64,000 nucleotides of DNA from Sinorhizobium mexicanum (GTDB taxonomy: Bacteria; Pseudomonadota; Alphaproteobacteria; Rhizobiales; Rhizobiaceae). The position numbers and the translations under genes were made by a program. Location of the stretch: assembly GCF_013488225.1 (NCBI RefSeq), contig NZ_CP041239.1, positions 62,001 to 126,000 of the forward strand, given 5' to 3'. Shown here in pieces: positions 35,601 to 43,645 of the stretch. Numbering within the stretch: the first letter of the stretch is position 1; every line of letters starts with the position of its first letter. Under the pieces are notes generated by a model. That model was not told the origin of the DNA, did not search any database, and saw nothing but the letters and a program-made list of their open reading frames with translations.

Positions 35601-37372
35601 AGCCGGCGGGCGGGACCGAAGCCGGCTTCGGCGAGAGAGGGATACCAGCTAAGCGTCTGCTCTTCAGCGACAAGGACGTCGACGTGTCCGTCCCCGTTGA
35701 GATCGACAAAGCGTACGTTCGAGCCTTGCCAGTCGAGCTCCGGAAGTTGGCGAAACGAGCGGAAAGCGCTCCAGTCATTCTCTCCGGATCGTTCGTAGAA
35801 GCCCGCTGCCGTTTCAGAAAAGTCCGTCAGGTCGAGCTGCCCGTCGCCGGCAAGATCGACGAACTGCTGGCCGCTCTCGGCGAGCGCAGCTAGCGATGGC
35901 TTGGGCCGGACCGGCATGGAGGGGCCAAAAAGCCCGCCTCCGAGATTGCTCTTGTGAAACCAGCCGCCGCCTTGCTCGGAAAGAATGCCCGACAGACCCT
36001 CGCCGTCGAGGTCGATCCATTGATAGGTGCTGCCGTCGAGGCCCTCTGGCAGATTGGCGAGATCCTCCCTGTTCAGGGACAGGAGCTCGTCATTGATCGC
36101 GGCCTTGCTGTACTCGAACACCAGCGGGGGAAGCGATTTCCTGAGGTAGGTGCCAAAGACAGCGCCGTTCGGTGCAGTGAATTCGGGTTGGCTCTGGCGA
36201 ACATAGCCCGACTGCGTCACCGATTGCAGGAAGCTCGCAAAGCGCGTGCTGCCCTGATGGGCTAGCTCATCTCCCGGCGCCTCGAGCTGCTGGAGATCGA
36301 GATCCGCATAGTCGAAGTCGATCGATCGGACGAGACCCTCATAGCCTTTGTCGTGTGGACTGGTGTCGGCAATGTCGTGGAACATGAGGATGCGCCGGCA
36401 CCGCCTGTAGGAGCGTAGCTCGAAACCGGAGCGGTACGAGGAGAACGGATCCGGGCGGCTGGCCCAGGATGCTCCCGGGCTCGGCGAGGCGCGCACGAGC
36501 CTGTGCTGATCATCCTCGGTCAAGGAGGGATCAAGCGGCAAAACGTCCAAGTGGGCTTCGTCATAATCGAGGACCGTCTCGAACAACCATTCTGCCTGGC
36601 TGAGGTCAGGCTGAGCGAACCTCGAGAGGCGATTGCCGTATCGTACCCGCTTCAGATAGCGATTGGCGGTTCGCGCTCGGTTACGCTCGTTCGCCTGCAA
36701 AAGGTCAACATTGTCGCTGTTTTCCGCCGCATAGTCGTAGATGATGGCATTGCCTTGATCGTCAAAACTCTCGCAGATTAGCCAACTGAAAATACGCGTG
36801 GCATCGGCCGGGTCATGGATCCGCGACCGCTCGTCTTTTCCGTAAAGAGTGGTAATGTTGTTGGGTGTGACCGACCGCCAATGGCAGGTGCCGCTAGTCA
36901 TGTCGGTCCAGCGTTCGATGCGCGCGAACAGACCCTCGATACGCGGCCGGTAGCGGTGGATGAGGACGCCACCGCGTTCCTCCTCAAAACGGCTCCCGCT
37001 CGGGTTGAGCAGAGGCACCAGATCTTCGGCGCCTGAAAGGATGAAGACGTCGGATTCCTCGATGTCGTGATATTCGGGTAAGCCCTTGTCGGTCTTGCGG
37101 CTGATCGAAGGAAGCGAGAGCGTCCAGCCAAGCCCGAAGGGACCGTTTCCTGTCCCCGAATCATAGGAAAGCGATAAATGCGGAGCGAAGCCTGATCGCG
37201 ACGGGCTTGTCGCGATCGGCACGGACAGCGTGCCGGTTCCCGTAACCAGATTGGCGGTGAATTTCTCCCCGATCCCGCGCAAGGCCCCACCGCCCTTGGG
37301 AAGCGTGATCGCAGGAGGGGCCGGACCCCGGCCAGAGCGGTCGCGAGCACTGGGAGATGTCGCCGGTGCCAT
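29615..37372 (-). CDS. Fused Tc toxin TcB-TcC protein with RHS shell and C-terminal effector, 2585 residues
   Basis: Cocoon-forming component of the toxin complex, TcB and TcC in one chain. ATG 37372 has GGAGG six bases upstream. Residues about 20-350: SpvB-like domain (LPKGGGALRGIGEKF, GFGLGWTLSLPSI-type segment). About 440-850: FG-GAP-like TcB beta propeller (VDLNGDGHVDVLV, LADIDGSGTTDIIYL, GFGTVEQWDTEEFA). From about 1550: RHS/YD repeats (ANGASTRSEFDRLTSRLS, YDAHGNTRRM). The RHS-associated core ends near residue 2240 with NLYAYVLASPIGSIDPSG, where TcC proteins self-cleave. The last 340 or so residues are the variable effector. It starts lysine-rich, then has helical parts and a hydrophobic section (GLIPVVGDAVEVAVFVITAG, about 2500-2530). 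I recognise no catalytic family in it. Confidence 0.9.
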   Translation of the reverse strand: MAPATSPSARDRSGRGPAPPAITLPKGGGALRGIGEKFTANLVTGTGTLSVPIATSPSRSGFAPHLSLSYDSGTGNGPFGLGWTLSLPSISRKTDKGLPEYHDIEESDVFILSGAEDLVPLLNPSGSRFEEERGGVLIHRYRPRIEGLFARIERWTDMTSGTCHWRSVTPNNITTLYGKDERSRIHDPADATRIFSWLICESFDDQGNAIIYDYAAENSDNVDLLQANERNRARTANRYLKRVRYGNRLSRFAQPDLSQAEWLFETVLDYDEAHLDVLPLDPSLTEDDQHRLVRASPSPGASWASRPDPFSSYRSGFELRSYRRCRRILMFHDIADTSPHDKGYEGLVRSIDFDYADLDLQQLEAPGDELAHQGSTRFASFLQSVTQSGYVRQSQPEFTAPNGAVFGTYLRKSLPPLVFEYSKAAINDELLSLNREDLANLPEGLDGSTYQWIDLDGEGLSGILSEQGGGWFHKSNLGGGLFGPSMPVRPKPSLAALAESGQQFVDLAGDGQLDLTDFSETAAGFYERSGENDWSAFRSFRQLPELDWQGSNVRFVDLNGDGHVDVLVAEEQTLSWYPSLAEAGFGPARRLHQPQDEEEGPRLHLSDGTDSFHLADMCGDGLTDLVRIRNGEVCYWPNLGHGRFGAKVSLDNAPFFDRPDRFDHRRLRLADIDGSGTTDIIYLAADGARIYFNQSGNRLSAGRLLASFPGSDPTASVMTVDLFGNGTACLVHSSPLPKDQGRPLRYVDLMGGAKPHLLIKVANNLGVEMRIHYAPSTRFYLEDRARGTPWLMRLPFPVHVVEKVETSDRISGNLFVSRYAYHHGYFDGSEREFRGFGTVEQWDTEEFAALSGHAPDAANVEATSHVPPVYTKTWFHTGVYLGGAHVSDIFGSLLDPSNKGEYYREPGLDDNGARALLLDDTLLPAGLTVEEEREACRALKGSMLRQETYALDGSPKEPHPYAVIEQNFSVRAVQRRESNRHAIFFVHPRETLTFNYEREPSDPRVSHALTLEVDTFGNVLKSAAVDYGRRQPDPTLPIPDRERQGEVHVTYSESDVTNPIDEEDSYRIPQVCEERLYELAGLALPQASPFSLEALASAAMAATKLDYEEGPPPGSASKRLIERTCSYFRSDNLSVRLPLGKQESRGLPFESYALALTPGLVAGRFGSRVDDDMLRDGAHYIQLEGEPGWWMPAGRVFYSPDPAHAPADELQFAHDHFFLPHRFRDAFGIDGFAAYDAHTLLLKETRDALGNCTTVGERSLILPNGDALPAKAGHDYRALQPALVMDPNRNRAAVVFDALGMIAGTAVMGKPEDAEALGDLITPDFRADLTQREIDDFAAAPRGPMAAELLNMASSRIVYDLGTFARDPDAARKRPPFAATIVRETHLSDETAGDPSRLQVSLTYSDGFGQEIQKKVQAEPGPIPLRGSDGAIILGPDGLPQMSVAAISPRWIGSGWTVFNNKGDPVRQYEPFFSDLHEFEFDVRAGVSPIAFYDPAGRNVATLHPNHGWEKVVFSGWRQDSWDANDTVLIADPGADEDVGAYFRRIPETAFLPSWHDLRTQPGHAAALAELYPDTAARAAEADAARKSELHADTPAQTHADALGRPFLTIAHNRFERAGSLIEEKHATRIFVDIEGNQIDVVDALDRLVMHYDYDMVGQRIHQASMEGGERWMLGDAGGRPLFAWDSRGHRFRAVYDELGRSLETRLLEGSDPAEKTIGRTLYGETQVDPEASNLRGKPFKAFDQAGVATTRVYDYKGNLVAGERQLARDHSSLLDWTTNPLIDAKAFPVATAYDALNRVVASTAPDGSISRYSFNHAGLLETVEVRLNGAASVTPFVAAMEYDAKRRRLRIDYANGASTRSEFDRLTSRLSRVVTTRGGVHLQDVFYSYDPVGNITHVRDNAQQDVYFHNQVATPDADYTYDSLYRLITAAGREHVGAGGSRATDWKDSGRVGLAHPHDGQAMRRYVERYEYDAAGNFLEFVHATGGNGSWTRRYAYEEASPLEPLKFNNRLSSTRVGTDPAESYSYDAHGNTRRMTQLPGMEWDFGDRFRKADLKGGGTVHYVYDAGGGRVRKVVEKNGGSLIEERTYLGGFEIHRKRNPAGDVVLERETLHVMDGTQRLALVETRTVGQDAAPRQLVRYQFSNHLGSASLELDPAGRVLSYEEYYPYGATSFQSHATQTPKRYRYTGMERDEESGLSHHGARYYAPWLGRWVSCDPEPLDDGPNLYAYVLASPIGSIDPSGHGPEPETLGKKHEKAVEKHQNTVNNRRAQVDIGGSRSEPVKVTRQKKIKNKKSSSAVIPDEVREQPISDKRKRAGHKPSQSVVELKARHVKSESNLNLADRRADIKAGLEQTKNQLLELEKAGKIDKTTPGKLWRVAYDSDKGASSVKALATWKAEAASVRAEWVKEATDPTERAMRERVTVVTSTKKSLMEAHAETSRRLWQQRKQAIARTAKSLAIEGLETGGKMIPFAGIAVGLASCGDNLREGRYFEAAVDAVGLIPVVGDAVEVAVFVITAGDAVDTLAPVAAQYLEENLPMREIGIMVNRATGIEEMNNAMDRMHQWGSVAPGGKSVPFNQPSPY

Positions 37373-38050
37373 CCCTAGCCTCCCTCAAGACGCTATTTCT
37401 TATCTCATATTTGTCGACATACCGCCACGGGAAAGCTGGTGACGCGCATAGGACGGTCACTCGTAGAACGCGTCCCGGACAAACTCCGGATAGGGCGGCC
37501 CGGCCGTGTGGTGATTCAGAGGGGCCAGCCCGAAAGCCTCTTTGCCGAAGGAACGGGCAAGGTGTCGCTTGGCAGATAAACGGGTTCTTCCTTCTGTGGT
37601 TAACAGAGTGTTAGCGCCGCGAATGCGGGGATGCGAACGCGATTGAAATGGTCACCCGGCCCAGGGTCAAAGTTCTGGGTATCACCCTTCGCGATGAAGA
37701 AAACTGGGTTGTTTCTGCCGCTGCAAAACCTGTCGGTATCTGCCCGGATTGCGGAACGCGAAAGACCACATGGGCGATCAAAGACGGCGGGAAGCGGTGG
37801 CGCTTGTAACTGACCGTGGGCTGGATCATGACCGCCGGCTAGCAGCCAACAGCTTCATAGCAAGTTAACCTGACATCACCGATCGCTTGCATTAGACTGT
37901 GGTCGGGCGCCCTGCGGCTTCAGGTTAGTGAGATCGGACGATCTCGTCGGGCAAGTAGGAAAGGCACCACATTCTGGAAGTCTGATTTCGAATTGGAGAC
38001 TGGCGAACTTGAAATAGCCGCCCATCGCGGGCTTTCGACGTGAGGCGAAT
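37373..38050. other. Divergent intergenic region between the Tc toxin genes and the histidine kinase
   Basis: About 680 bases. The first 200 should hold the promoter of the minus-strand toxin genes; the ISL3 remnant occupies 37613-37809; the rest precedes the kinase gene. I see no clear operator. Confidence 0.45.
37613..37809 (+). pseudogene. N-terminal remnant of an ISL3-family transposase
   Basis: Plus-strand pieces match the N-terminus of the ISL3 transposase at 9973-11691: GMRTRLKWSPGPGSK then, after a one-base frame change near 37668, KVLGITLRDEENWVVSAAAK and VGICPDCGTRK. The zinc-ligand pair CPDC is kept. It ends at TAA 37807-37809; DDE residues are absent. It lies between the Tc toxin promoter and the histidine kinase. 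Confidence 0.75.
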
Positions 38051-39649
38051 ATGTTTGTGGAAGGGTCAGCGGCCGGATTACGGGCGGATGAGTTTGTGCT
38101 CTCGAACCTTTCGCCCAGTGTCGCTCAAAGGCGGTTCGCGCTTGGCGTTGTGTTAGTGCTGCTCGTTGTCTTTGTCATCGTGGCAGGCCCGCTCTCTGGC
38201 CTGCCACTGAGGCGGGTTGACGCCTTTATACCCGCCTACGGCACTGCGATTTTCGTCATCGACTCTATCACCGCAGCCCTGCTCTTCGCGCAGTTTTCCG
38301 TCCTACGCTCGCATGCGCTCCTCGCACTAGCGAATGGCTATTTCCTGACGGCGCTCATCGCGATTCCTTGGACGCTCACATTTCCAGGCGTATTGGCGCC
38401 GGAGGGTGGCCTTGGCGGCGGCCTCCAGAGTACGGTTTGGCTCTATGTCCTGTCCCACGCGGGCTTCGCCCTGTTCGCGATCGTCTATACACTGTTGAAG
38501 GATGCCGATCCGATGGAGGCGCTGTCGCCACGCTCCATTCGTGCGAGGGTCCTTACGACTGTCGGATCAGTTACTGCGCTCGTCTGTTGCGCAACAGTTT
38601 TCGTTACAGCAGGCCATGCGTTCCTCCCGCGCCTCATGCTCGACGCGGCGGTGGTTTCCTATCTCTGGTACTACGTGGTCGGACCGATGGCGGGATTATT
38701 CGTCGTCGCGCTTGTCTTGCTATGGCTGCGGCACCGCTCGGTTCTCGATCTCTGGCTGATGTTGGTTTTGTTCGCATACATCATCGAGATCGCCCTCACC
38801 GCCTTTCCTATCCCGTACCGCTTTAGTGTCGGCTGGTATGCCGGGCGAGTTTACGGCGTGTTTTCCGGCAGCCTTGTGCTGCTCATCCTGATGAAAGAAG
38901 TGACGATGCTATACGGTGAGCTGCTGCGCGCAGTCGTTGGCCAACGCCGCGAGCGCGAGGTGCGTCTGCTGACGGGGGACGCGGTCGCAGCCACGGTGGC
39001 GCACGAGATCAAGCAGCCATTGTCGGCGATGACTATGGACGCCAGTGCGAGCCTGCGCTGGCTTGATTGCGCGACGCCCAACATCGATGAGGCCAAAGCC
39101 GCATTACAGCAAATCGTGAACAACGGGCACCGTATGGGCGCGGTGATCGATAATATTCGGACGGTCTTCAAGACCGAAGCACGAATCCGGACTTCGCTCG
39201 ACGTCAACAATCTGATCCGCGAAGCTCTGGCGCTCGTGCGCTACGATCTGCAGACGCATCGGGTAGCGGTTCAAACCGACTACAACCAATCGCTCCCACC
39301 GATAGAGGGCAACGAGGTTCAGCTGCAGCAGGTGCTCGTGAATTTGATCACGAACGCGATCGATTCAATGGCCACTGAAGATGGGGACCGGGTACTTTCC
39401 TTAAGGTCTAAAGTCTACGACGCCAGCTGTCTGATGGTGTCGGTGGAAGACGTGGGGAAGGGCGTCGAGCCGAGCGCTATCGATCTGATATTCAAACCGC
39501 AGTTTACGACCAAGGTGAACGGGATGGGGATGGGGTTGTCGATTTGCCGGTCGATCATCGAGGCCCATGGTGGGCAGTTGTGGGTGACCGCCAATCTGCC
39601 CCGAGGTGCCATTTTTCACTTCACGTTGCCCGCCCACCGGCAGCACTAG
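38051..39649 (+). CDS. Membrane sensor histidine kinase (MASE4-like N-terminus)
   Basis: A 532-residue sensor kinase. The first 280 residues contain about eight hydrophobic segments with little periplasmic sequence, resembling the MASE4 integral-membrane sensor class. The H-box is VAHEIKQPLSAMTMDASASL (phosphoacceptor histidine near residue 318). The N-box is LVNLITNAIDSMA, the G1 region VEDVGKGV and G2 GMGMGLSICRSIIEAHGG. ATG 38051 has GAGGCG upstream. A decayed second kinase follows directly, and a receiver protein lies beyond it on the opposite strand. Signal unknown; its nearness to the Tc toxin genes is only suggestive. Confidence 0.88.
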   Translation: MFVEGSAAGLRADEFVLSNLSPSVAQRRFALGVVLVLLVVFVIVAGPLSGLPLRRVDAFIPAYGTAIFVIDSITAALLFAQFSVLRSHALLALANGYFLTALIAIPWTLTFPGVLAPEGGLGGGLQSTVWLYVLSHAGFALFAIVYTLLKDADPMEALSPRSIRARVLTTVGSVTALVCCATVFVTAGHAFLPRLMLDAAVVSYLWYYVVGPMAGLFVVALVLLWLRHRSVLDLWLMLVLFAYIIEIALTAFPIPYRFSVGWYAGRVYGVFSGSLVLLILMKEVTMLYGELLRAVVGQRREREVRLLTGDAVAATVAHEIKQPLSAMTMDASASLRWLDCATPNIDEAKAALQQIVNNGHRMGAVIDNIRTVFKTEARIRTSLDVNNLIREALALVRYDLQTHRVAVQTDYNQSLPPIEGNEVQLQQVLVNLITNAIDSMATEDGDRVLSLRSKVYDASCLMVSVEDVGKGVEPSAIDLIFKPQFTTKVNGMGMGLSICRSIIEAHGGQLWVTANLPRGAIFHFTLPAHRQH

Positions 39650-39650
39650 C

Positions 39651-40327
39651 GCCCGCAACAACGCACGGGCGGCCCGGAATTTTCTGGAGATACAGCGGCC
39701 GGACCCAGGCGAGGTCAGGGAAGCGCTCTCCTGTGTCGCTAGCGACGCCGATCGAGCCGAGAAATCATCGATCGCATCCGAGAGCAAATCAAGAAGGCGC
39801 CACTCCGAAAAGAGCGTTTCGATCTTAATGCGGCAATCAATGAAGTGGTGATATTGGTGCGAAGCGTGACCAACCGGAATGGTGTTTCGGTCCAGACCCG
39901 GCTATCGGCAGAATTGGTTCCGGTTCTGGGAGATCACGTTCAGCTACAACAAGCTTTGCTGAACCTGATTCTGAATGCGGCTGAGGCAATGGGCTTGGTT
40001 GAGGAGGGACCAAGAGAGCTGTTGATCAGCACCGAACAAAACCTGGCAGGCGTCCTCGTGGCGGTGCGCGATTCCGGTCCCGGTATTGATTCGGTGCGTC
40101 TCGATCGAGTCTTCGACGCTTTCTACACCACGAAGTCCAGTGGAACAGGCATGGGGCTGTCGATATGCGGCTCAATCATCCATGCTCATGGGGGCAAGCT
40201 GTGGGCGGAAGCGAATGAGCCTCGTGACGCTGTATTTCAGTTCACCTTGTCCGGCGCCGACGGCGAACTCACGAGTCCGCTTCAGGTGGGTCACCGGACC
40301 TCAGAGCTTCGCAAACGCATTGGGTGA
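39651..40327 (+). pseudogene. Degraded second histidine kinase (C-terminal half only)
   Basis: Begins just after the H-box region with NARAARNFLEIQRPDPGEVREAL, typical of the helix after the phosphoacceptor, but the histidine segment is missing. Near 39765 one base appears lost: the frame with EVREALSCVASDADRAEK must shift to IDRIREQIKKAPLRKERFDL. After that the ATPase domain is intact: LLNLILNAAEAM, RDSGPGID, GTGMGLSICGSIIHAHGG. The 39845-40327 part alone could be translated, but lacks a dimerisation/H-box. It likely arose by deletion in a tandem kinase pair. Its end overlaps the receiver gene on the other strand. Confidence 0.7.
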
Positions 40328-40661
40328 GACGCTCTTCGTCAACTGGCTTGCCCAGGTAGCATACGACCCCGTCGGTCAAGCTGCGAGCCCGGTCAACATC
40401 ATTGGGGAAAGCGGTCACGAGAATTGTCGGTATCGCGCGGTCCGTGTCGATGAGGCGTCGATGGAGCTCGAGCCCCGTCATGGCAGGCATGTGGATGTCG
40501 GCGATCAGACAGGCTGTTTCGGCGAGGCGCGGGGACGCGAGAAATTCGGTTGCAGACGAAAAAATCTCGACAGTATAGCCCAGCGATCTCATGAGCCTAC
40601 CCATGGACTCACGAACGGACCGGTCATCTTCAACAACCGACACCAGTACCTTGTTCATCAT
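40269..40661 (-). CDS. Single-domain response regulator (FixJ-type receiver)
   Basis: A 130-residue receiver domain with no output domain. Acidic pocket D12/D13 (VVEDDRS), phosphoacceptor D55 (IADIHMPAMTG), T83 (LVTAFP) and K105 (LGKPVD) are all present, so it should be phosphorylated. FixJ-family receivers usually carry a C-terminal LuxR-type helix-turn-helix; here the frame ends soon after the receiver. It may be a phosphate sink or a truncated regulator. The last 59 bases overlap the kinase pseudogene on the other strand. Likely partner of the kinase at 38051-39649 (inference). Confidence 0.85.
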   Translation of the reverse strand: MMNKVLVSVVEDDRSVRESMGRLMRSLGYTVEIFSSATEFLASPRLAETACLIADIHMPAMTGLELHRRLIDTDRAIPTILVTAFPNDVDRARSLTDGVVCYLGKPVDEERLTQCVCEALRSGDPPEADS

Positions 40662-40979
40662 GCACCTATAGCCATTCGCAGGACCCGTCGTGCGGGCAGC
40701 CAGTTATGCAACTACAGTGTTGCTCCGCATCGAGTTGTCTGAGAGAATGGCATCCGTGTGCCGCCCGTGTCCCGTAAACTTTAGCTTATGTTGACGATGA
40801 TTGCGAAGCCAATTCGGCATGGCTTGTGATCGACGCTTCCGCCGGGCCAAAGCAGTCGCTGGATCGCAGCGGGGGAACTCTAGGACCAGTCCCAGCGCCG
40901 TAAGCCTTCGTATCCTCGTCCCGCCCCTTTGGACGCCCGAACTCAACCATGCTGCATCGCCTTCCGTTTCAGCTGTCCT

Positions 40980-41132
40980 GCCGAAAGTGCCGCCAACAGC
41001 CTCGTCAATGCCCGCATGAACAAGAAGCGTCAGATGCGCTGGTCTCCCGTGGGTGCTCATCGTGTCCTTCAATTCCGTGCCGCCGTGGCCGACGGCCGGC
41101 TCAAACAAGCTAGGCTTGGTCTTGCCGCTTGA
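40980..41132 (+). pseudogene. C-terminal transposase fragment
   Basis: Plus-strand reading ANSLVNARMNKKRQMRWSP then VGAHRVLQFRAAVADGRL resembles the C-terminus of a transposase family known to me from proteobacterial insertion sequences, but I am not certain of the family name. No N-terminal portion or inverted repeats are visible. The rest of 40662-41338 holds no supported gene; a 173-residue minus-strand frame across it lacks protein-like features and runs opposite this fragment. Confidence 0.5.
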
Positions 41133-41338
41133 CCCCCGTCTTTTTCCCGCTCCCCTGGGTGACGTTGCGGGAGATGGCGGATCTCGAAAAATTTCCTGCC
41201 TCCGCCAAGACGAGGAAATCCTCAAGCCATTTCATTTCCATTGGGCCGGAACCGGTAAAAAAGGAAGATCGAACGGGCCTGAACGGCTTGCCCTAGGCTT
41301 CGCACCGGGCCGGTGCGCCATCGTATGGCGTCGTCTCA

Positions 41339-42274
41339 TCAGTTCCCTGGGGAAAGATGCCCACGCCGATACTCGCAGGGTGTCATCCCGATGATCTCGC
41401 GAAATGCATTCCCAAAAGAGCTTTGTCCCGCATAACCGACATCCTGTGCAATGCTGGTCAACGAGGCCTGCGTCGTCGACAGAAGTCGGCATGCCACTTC
41501 CATACGCTTGGACAGCTGCCATTGGACGGGAGGTTTGCCGGTGGCGCGATGGAAGCCGCGACAGAGATGCTCCTTGCTGACACCGAGAAGATCGGCGAGC
41601 TCTTCGAGCCGAACGACGCGATCGAAATTTTCTTCGAGATAGGTGCAGACGCGACGCACCTGCCAGGCAGCAAGTTCTCCCTTGGCTGAGGCGGAGTCGT
41701 CATGCCGTAACCCAAGGCTATGCTGGAGAAGGCGTAATGCAATGAGGTTTGCCCGGCTTTCCATCTCAAATTTCGTTGGTCGGTCGGCGGCTTCGAAAGC
41801 GCGGCGGACATAGGATTCGAGATTGAACATCATCTCGGAATCCTCGTACATCACGCGATCGCTTTCCCCGAGATCGCCTTCATCAAGCGTCGGATAGGCG
41901 GCCAGCCCCGCAACGTCCCTAAGAAAGGTATCGCTGACATAGATATGGGCGAACCGAATAGCGGAGGGGGCAACAAATCGGAGGTCACGACGAGCTGGAT
42001 GCACCGAGAACCCGCGAGGACGCAAACGCTCGCGCTTTTCGCTGCCCGAGCCCACTCTATGGACGAGCGAGCCCGATAGTCGAAGTGCAATGACGCAACA
42101 TGGTTGGTGGTCCGGGCGGGCACTGGTGTCAAACCCATGCGGCGCGTTCCAGATCGCTACGGGCATTGGCCACGAGGCGTTGATACCGGCCATGTCGACA
42201 AGATCTACGCCTTCTCTTTTTGAAAGTTCATCCAACGAGACCATGCCATCCTCCCGACTTATGCTCTCCTCCAA
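41339..42274 (-). CDS. AraC/XylS-family transcriptional regulator
   Basis: A 311-residue regulator. The C-terminal 100 residues hold two helix-turn-helix units: VRLEELADLLGVSKEHLCRG and LTSIAQDVGYAGQSSFGNAF, ending with the family GMTPCEYRRG. The N-terminal 200 residues would be the sensing part (short beta strands with FSVHPARRDLRF). It lies 100 bases after the ABC binding protein in the same direction, and that gene is divergent from the nba-like operon. It is therefore a plausible regulator of uptake or breakdown of the aromatic substrate (inference). Confidence 0.9.
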   Translation of the reverse strand: MEESISREDGMVSLDELSKREGVDLVDMAGINASWPMPVAIWNAPHGFDTSARPDHQPCCVIALRLSGSLVHRVGSGSEKRERLRPRGFSVHPARRDLRFVAPSAIRFAHIYVSDTFLRDVAGLAAYPTLDEGDLGESDRVMYEDSEMMFNLESYVRRAFEAADRPTKFEMESRANLIALRLLQHSLGLRHDDSASAKGELAAWQVRRVCTYLEENFDRVVRLEELADLLGVSKEHLCRGFHRATGKPPVQWQLSKRMEVACRLLSTTQASLTSIAQDVGYAGQSSFGNAFREIIGMTPCEYRRGHLSPGN

Positions 42275-42374
42275 TGTTTTCTATCGGTTACATTAACATG
42301 TCATAATTCTGCAGCAATCCCTCGGGCCGTGCCATCCTCCGTGCCGCCGTTAAGCGAGCACGGAAGCCGTCGGT

Positions 42375-43580
42375 TCATTGGGTAACGAGCGGACAAGTGC
42401 TTTCGGCAAGGGGGCGAACCGCCTGCTCAGCAGGAATGGTCCTGATGATATTGTAGTAATCCCAGGGATAGCGCACTTCGTTCGGCTTCTTGACCTGAGC
42501 CAGGTACATGTCATGGACCAGACGCCCATCCGCCCGGATATAACCGTCATCTGCGAAAATATCGTGCACCCGCGTTTCGCGCATTTTTTGGGCGACCTTT
42601 TCAGGATTATCATCCTTCAGGGCCTCGACTGCGTGAAGATAGTGTGTGACGGCAGAGTAGACGCCGGCCTGTGCCATCGATGGCATTGCGCCGTGCATTT
42701 CAAAGAAGCGTTTCGACCATTCCCGCGTTTTATCGCTTCGATCCCAATAAAATCCGGTCGTCAGCACCAGGCCCTGGGCGCTTTCAAGGCCTATGCCATG
42801 AACATCGGTGATGAACACCGCGAGCCCGGCAAGCTTGGTCCCGTTTGCCCCGGCGCCGAATTCCGCGAATTGCTTGACGGCGTTGACCGTATCAGAGCCA
42901 CCGTTGGCAAGGGCAACGACGTCTGGATTAGAGCCCTGCGCCTGCAGGATGAAGGACGAGAGGTCCGCCGTGTTGATGGGATGCTTGGTGATCCCGAGTA
43001 CGGTTCCGCCGCCGGCCTTAACGACCTTACTAATGTCGGCCGCCATCGTCTGTCCGAAGGCATAATCGGCGGCGATGATGAACCACTTCTTTGCACCTTC
43101 GTCGAGCATCGCGCGTCCGGTTGAAGCAGCGACCGAATAGGTATCCCATACCCACTGGAAACTGGTGGGCATGCAGTTCTTACCTGTGAGCTCGGCCGTC
43201 CCGGCACCAGCGTAGATAACCAGTTTGCGGCGTTCCTTTGCGATGGCCTGGACGGCGAGCGCAACCGAAGAGTTTGGAACATCGAGGACGAGATCGACAC
43301 CGTCTTCGTCATACCACTTTCGCACGATGGTCGATCCAAGGTCCGGCTTATTCTGATGGTCCGCTGTGATGACTTCGATCGGTACGCCGGCGACCTTTCC
43401 GCCGAAATCCTCGGCGGCCATGCGGGCGGCGACCGCGCCGCCTGGCCCCGCAAGCGCGGAGAACATGCCGGAAGAGTCTGTCATGACGCCGATCCGTACG
43501 ACACCATCGGTGATTTGCGCATTGGCGCTGGTGGCGCCGAGAAGGCCGCATACCAGCAATGTCAGCGTGAGTTTTCTCAT
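42375..43580 (-). CDS. Branched-chain-amino-acid-type ABC transporter substrate-binding protein
   Basis: Periplasmic binding protein of the Leu/Ile/Val-binding (LivK, family 4) type, 401 residues from ATG 43580. This start gives a clear signal peptide (MRKLTLTLLVCGLLGATSA, cut after NAQ); the open frame extends further upstream without such features. Landmarks: GVVRIGVMTDSSGMFSALAGPG at the mature N-terminus and DHQNKPDLGSTIVRKWYDEDGVD. Many relatives in catabolic islands bind aromatic acids. It is divergent from the nba-like operon; the matching membrane and ATPase genes are at 50916-54327. Confidence 0.9.
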   Translation of the reverse strand: MRKLTLTLLVCGLLGATSANAQITDGVVRIGVMTDSSGMFSALAGPGGAVAARMAAEDFGGKVAGVPIEVITADHQNKPDLGSTIVRKWYDEDGVDLVLDVPNSSVALAVQAIAKERRKLVIYAGAGTAELTGKNCMPTSFQWVWDTYSVAASTGRAMLDEGAKKWFIIAADYAFGQTMAADISKVVKAGGGTVLGITKHPINTADLSSFILQAQGSNPDVVALANGGSDTVNAVKQFAEFGAGANGTKLAGLAVFITDVHGIGLESAQGLVLTTGFYWDRSDKTREWSKRFFEMHGAMPSMAQAGVYSAVTHYLHAVEALKDDNPEKVAQKMRETRVHDIFADDGYIRADGRLVHDMYLAQVKKPNEVRYPWDYYNIIRTIPAEQAVRPLAESTCPLVTQ

Positions 43581-43633
43581 GTCCGTTTCCCCAACTGAAT
43601 GTGTTGACGCCATTATGAAGGCAGCAGCGGACG

Positions 43634-43645
43634 TGTTGCGCAACA
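43634..43645. promoter_or_regulatory. Perfect 12-base palindrome TGTTGCGCAACA in the divergent promoter region
   Basis: Lies between the divergent binding-protein gene (start 43580) and the DUF4863 gene (start 43784). A perfect palindrome with T and A ends fits a dimeric regulator site. The same 12-mer also occurs inside the kinase gene near 38584, so chance is possible. Confidence 0.35.

Noticed and set aside
40704..41225. 173-residue minus-strand open frame
   Set aside because: Arginine/serine/glycine-rich random-looking translation, no ribosome site, and it lies opposite a transposase fragment.
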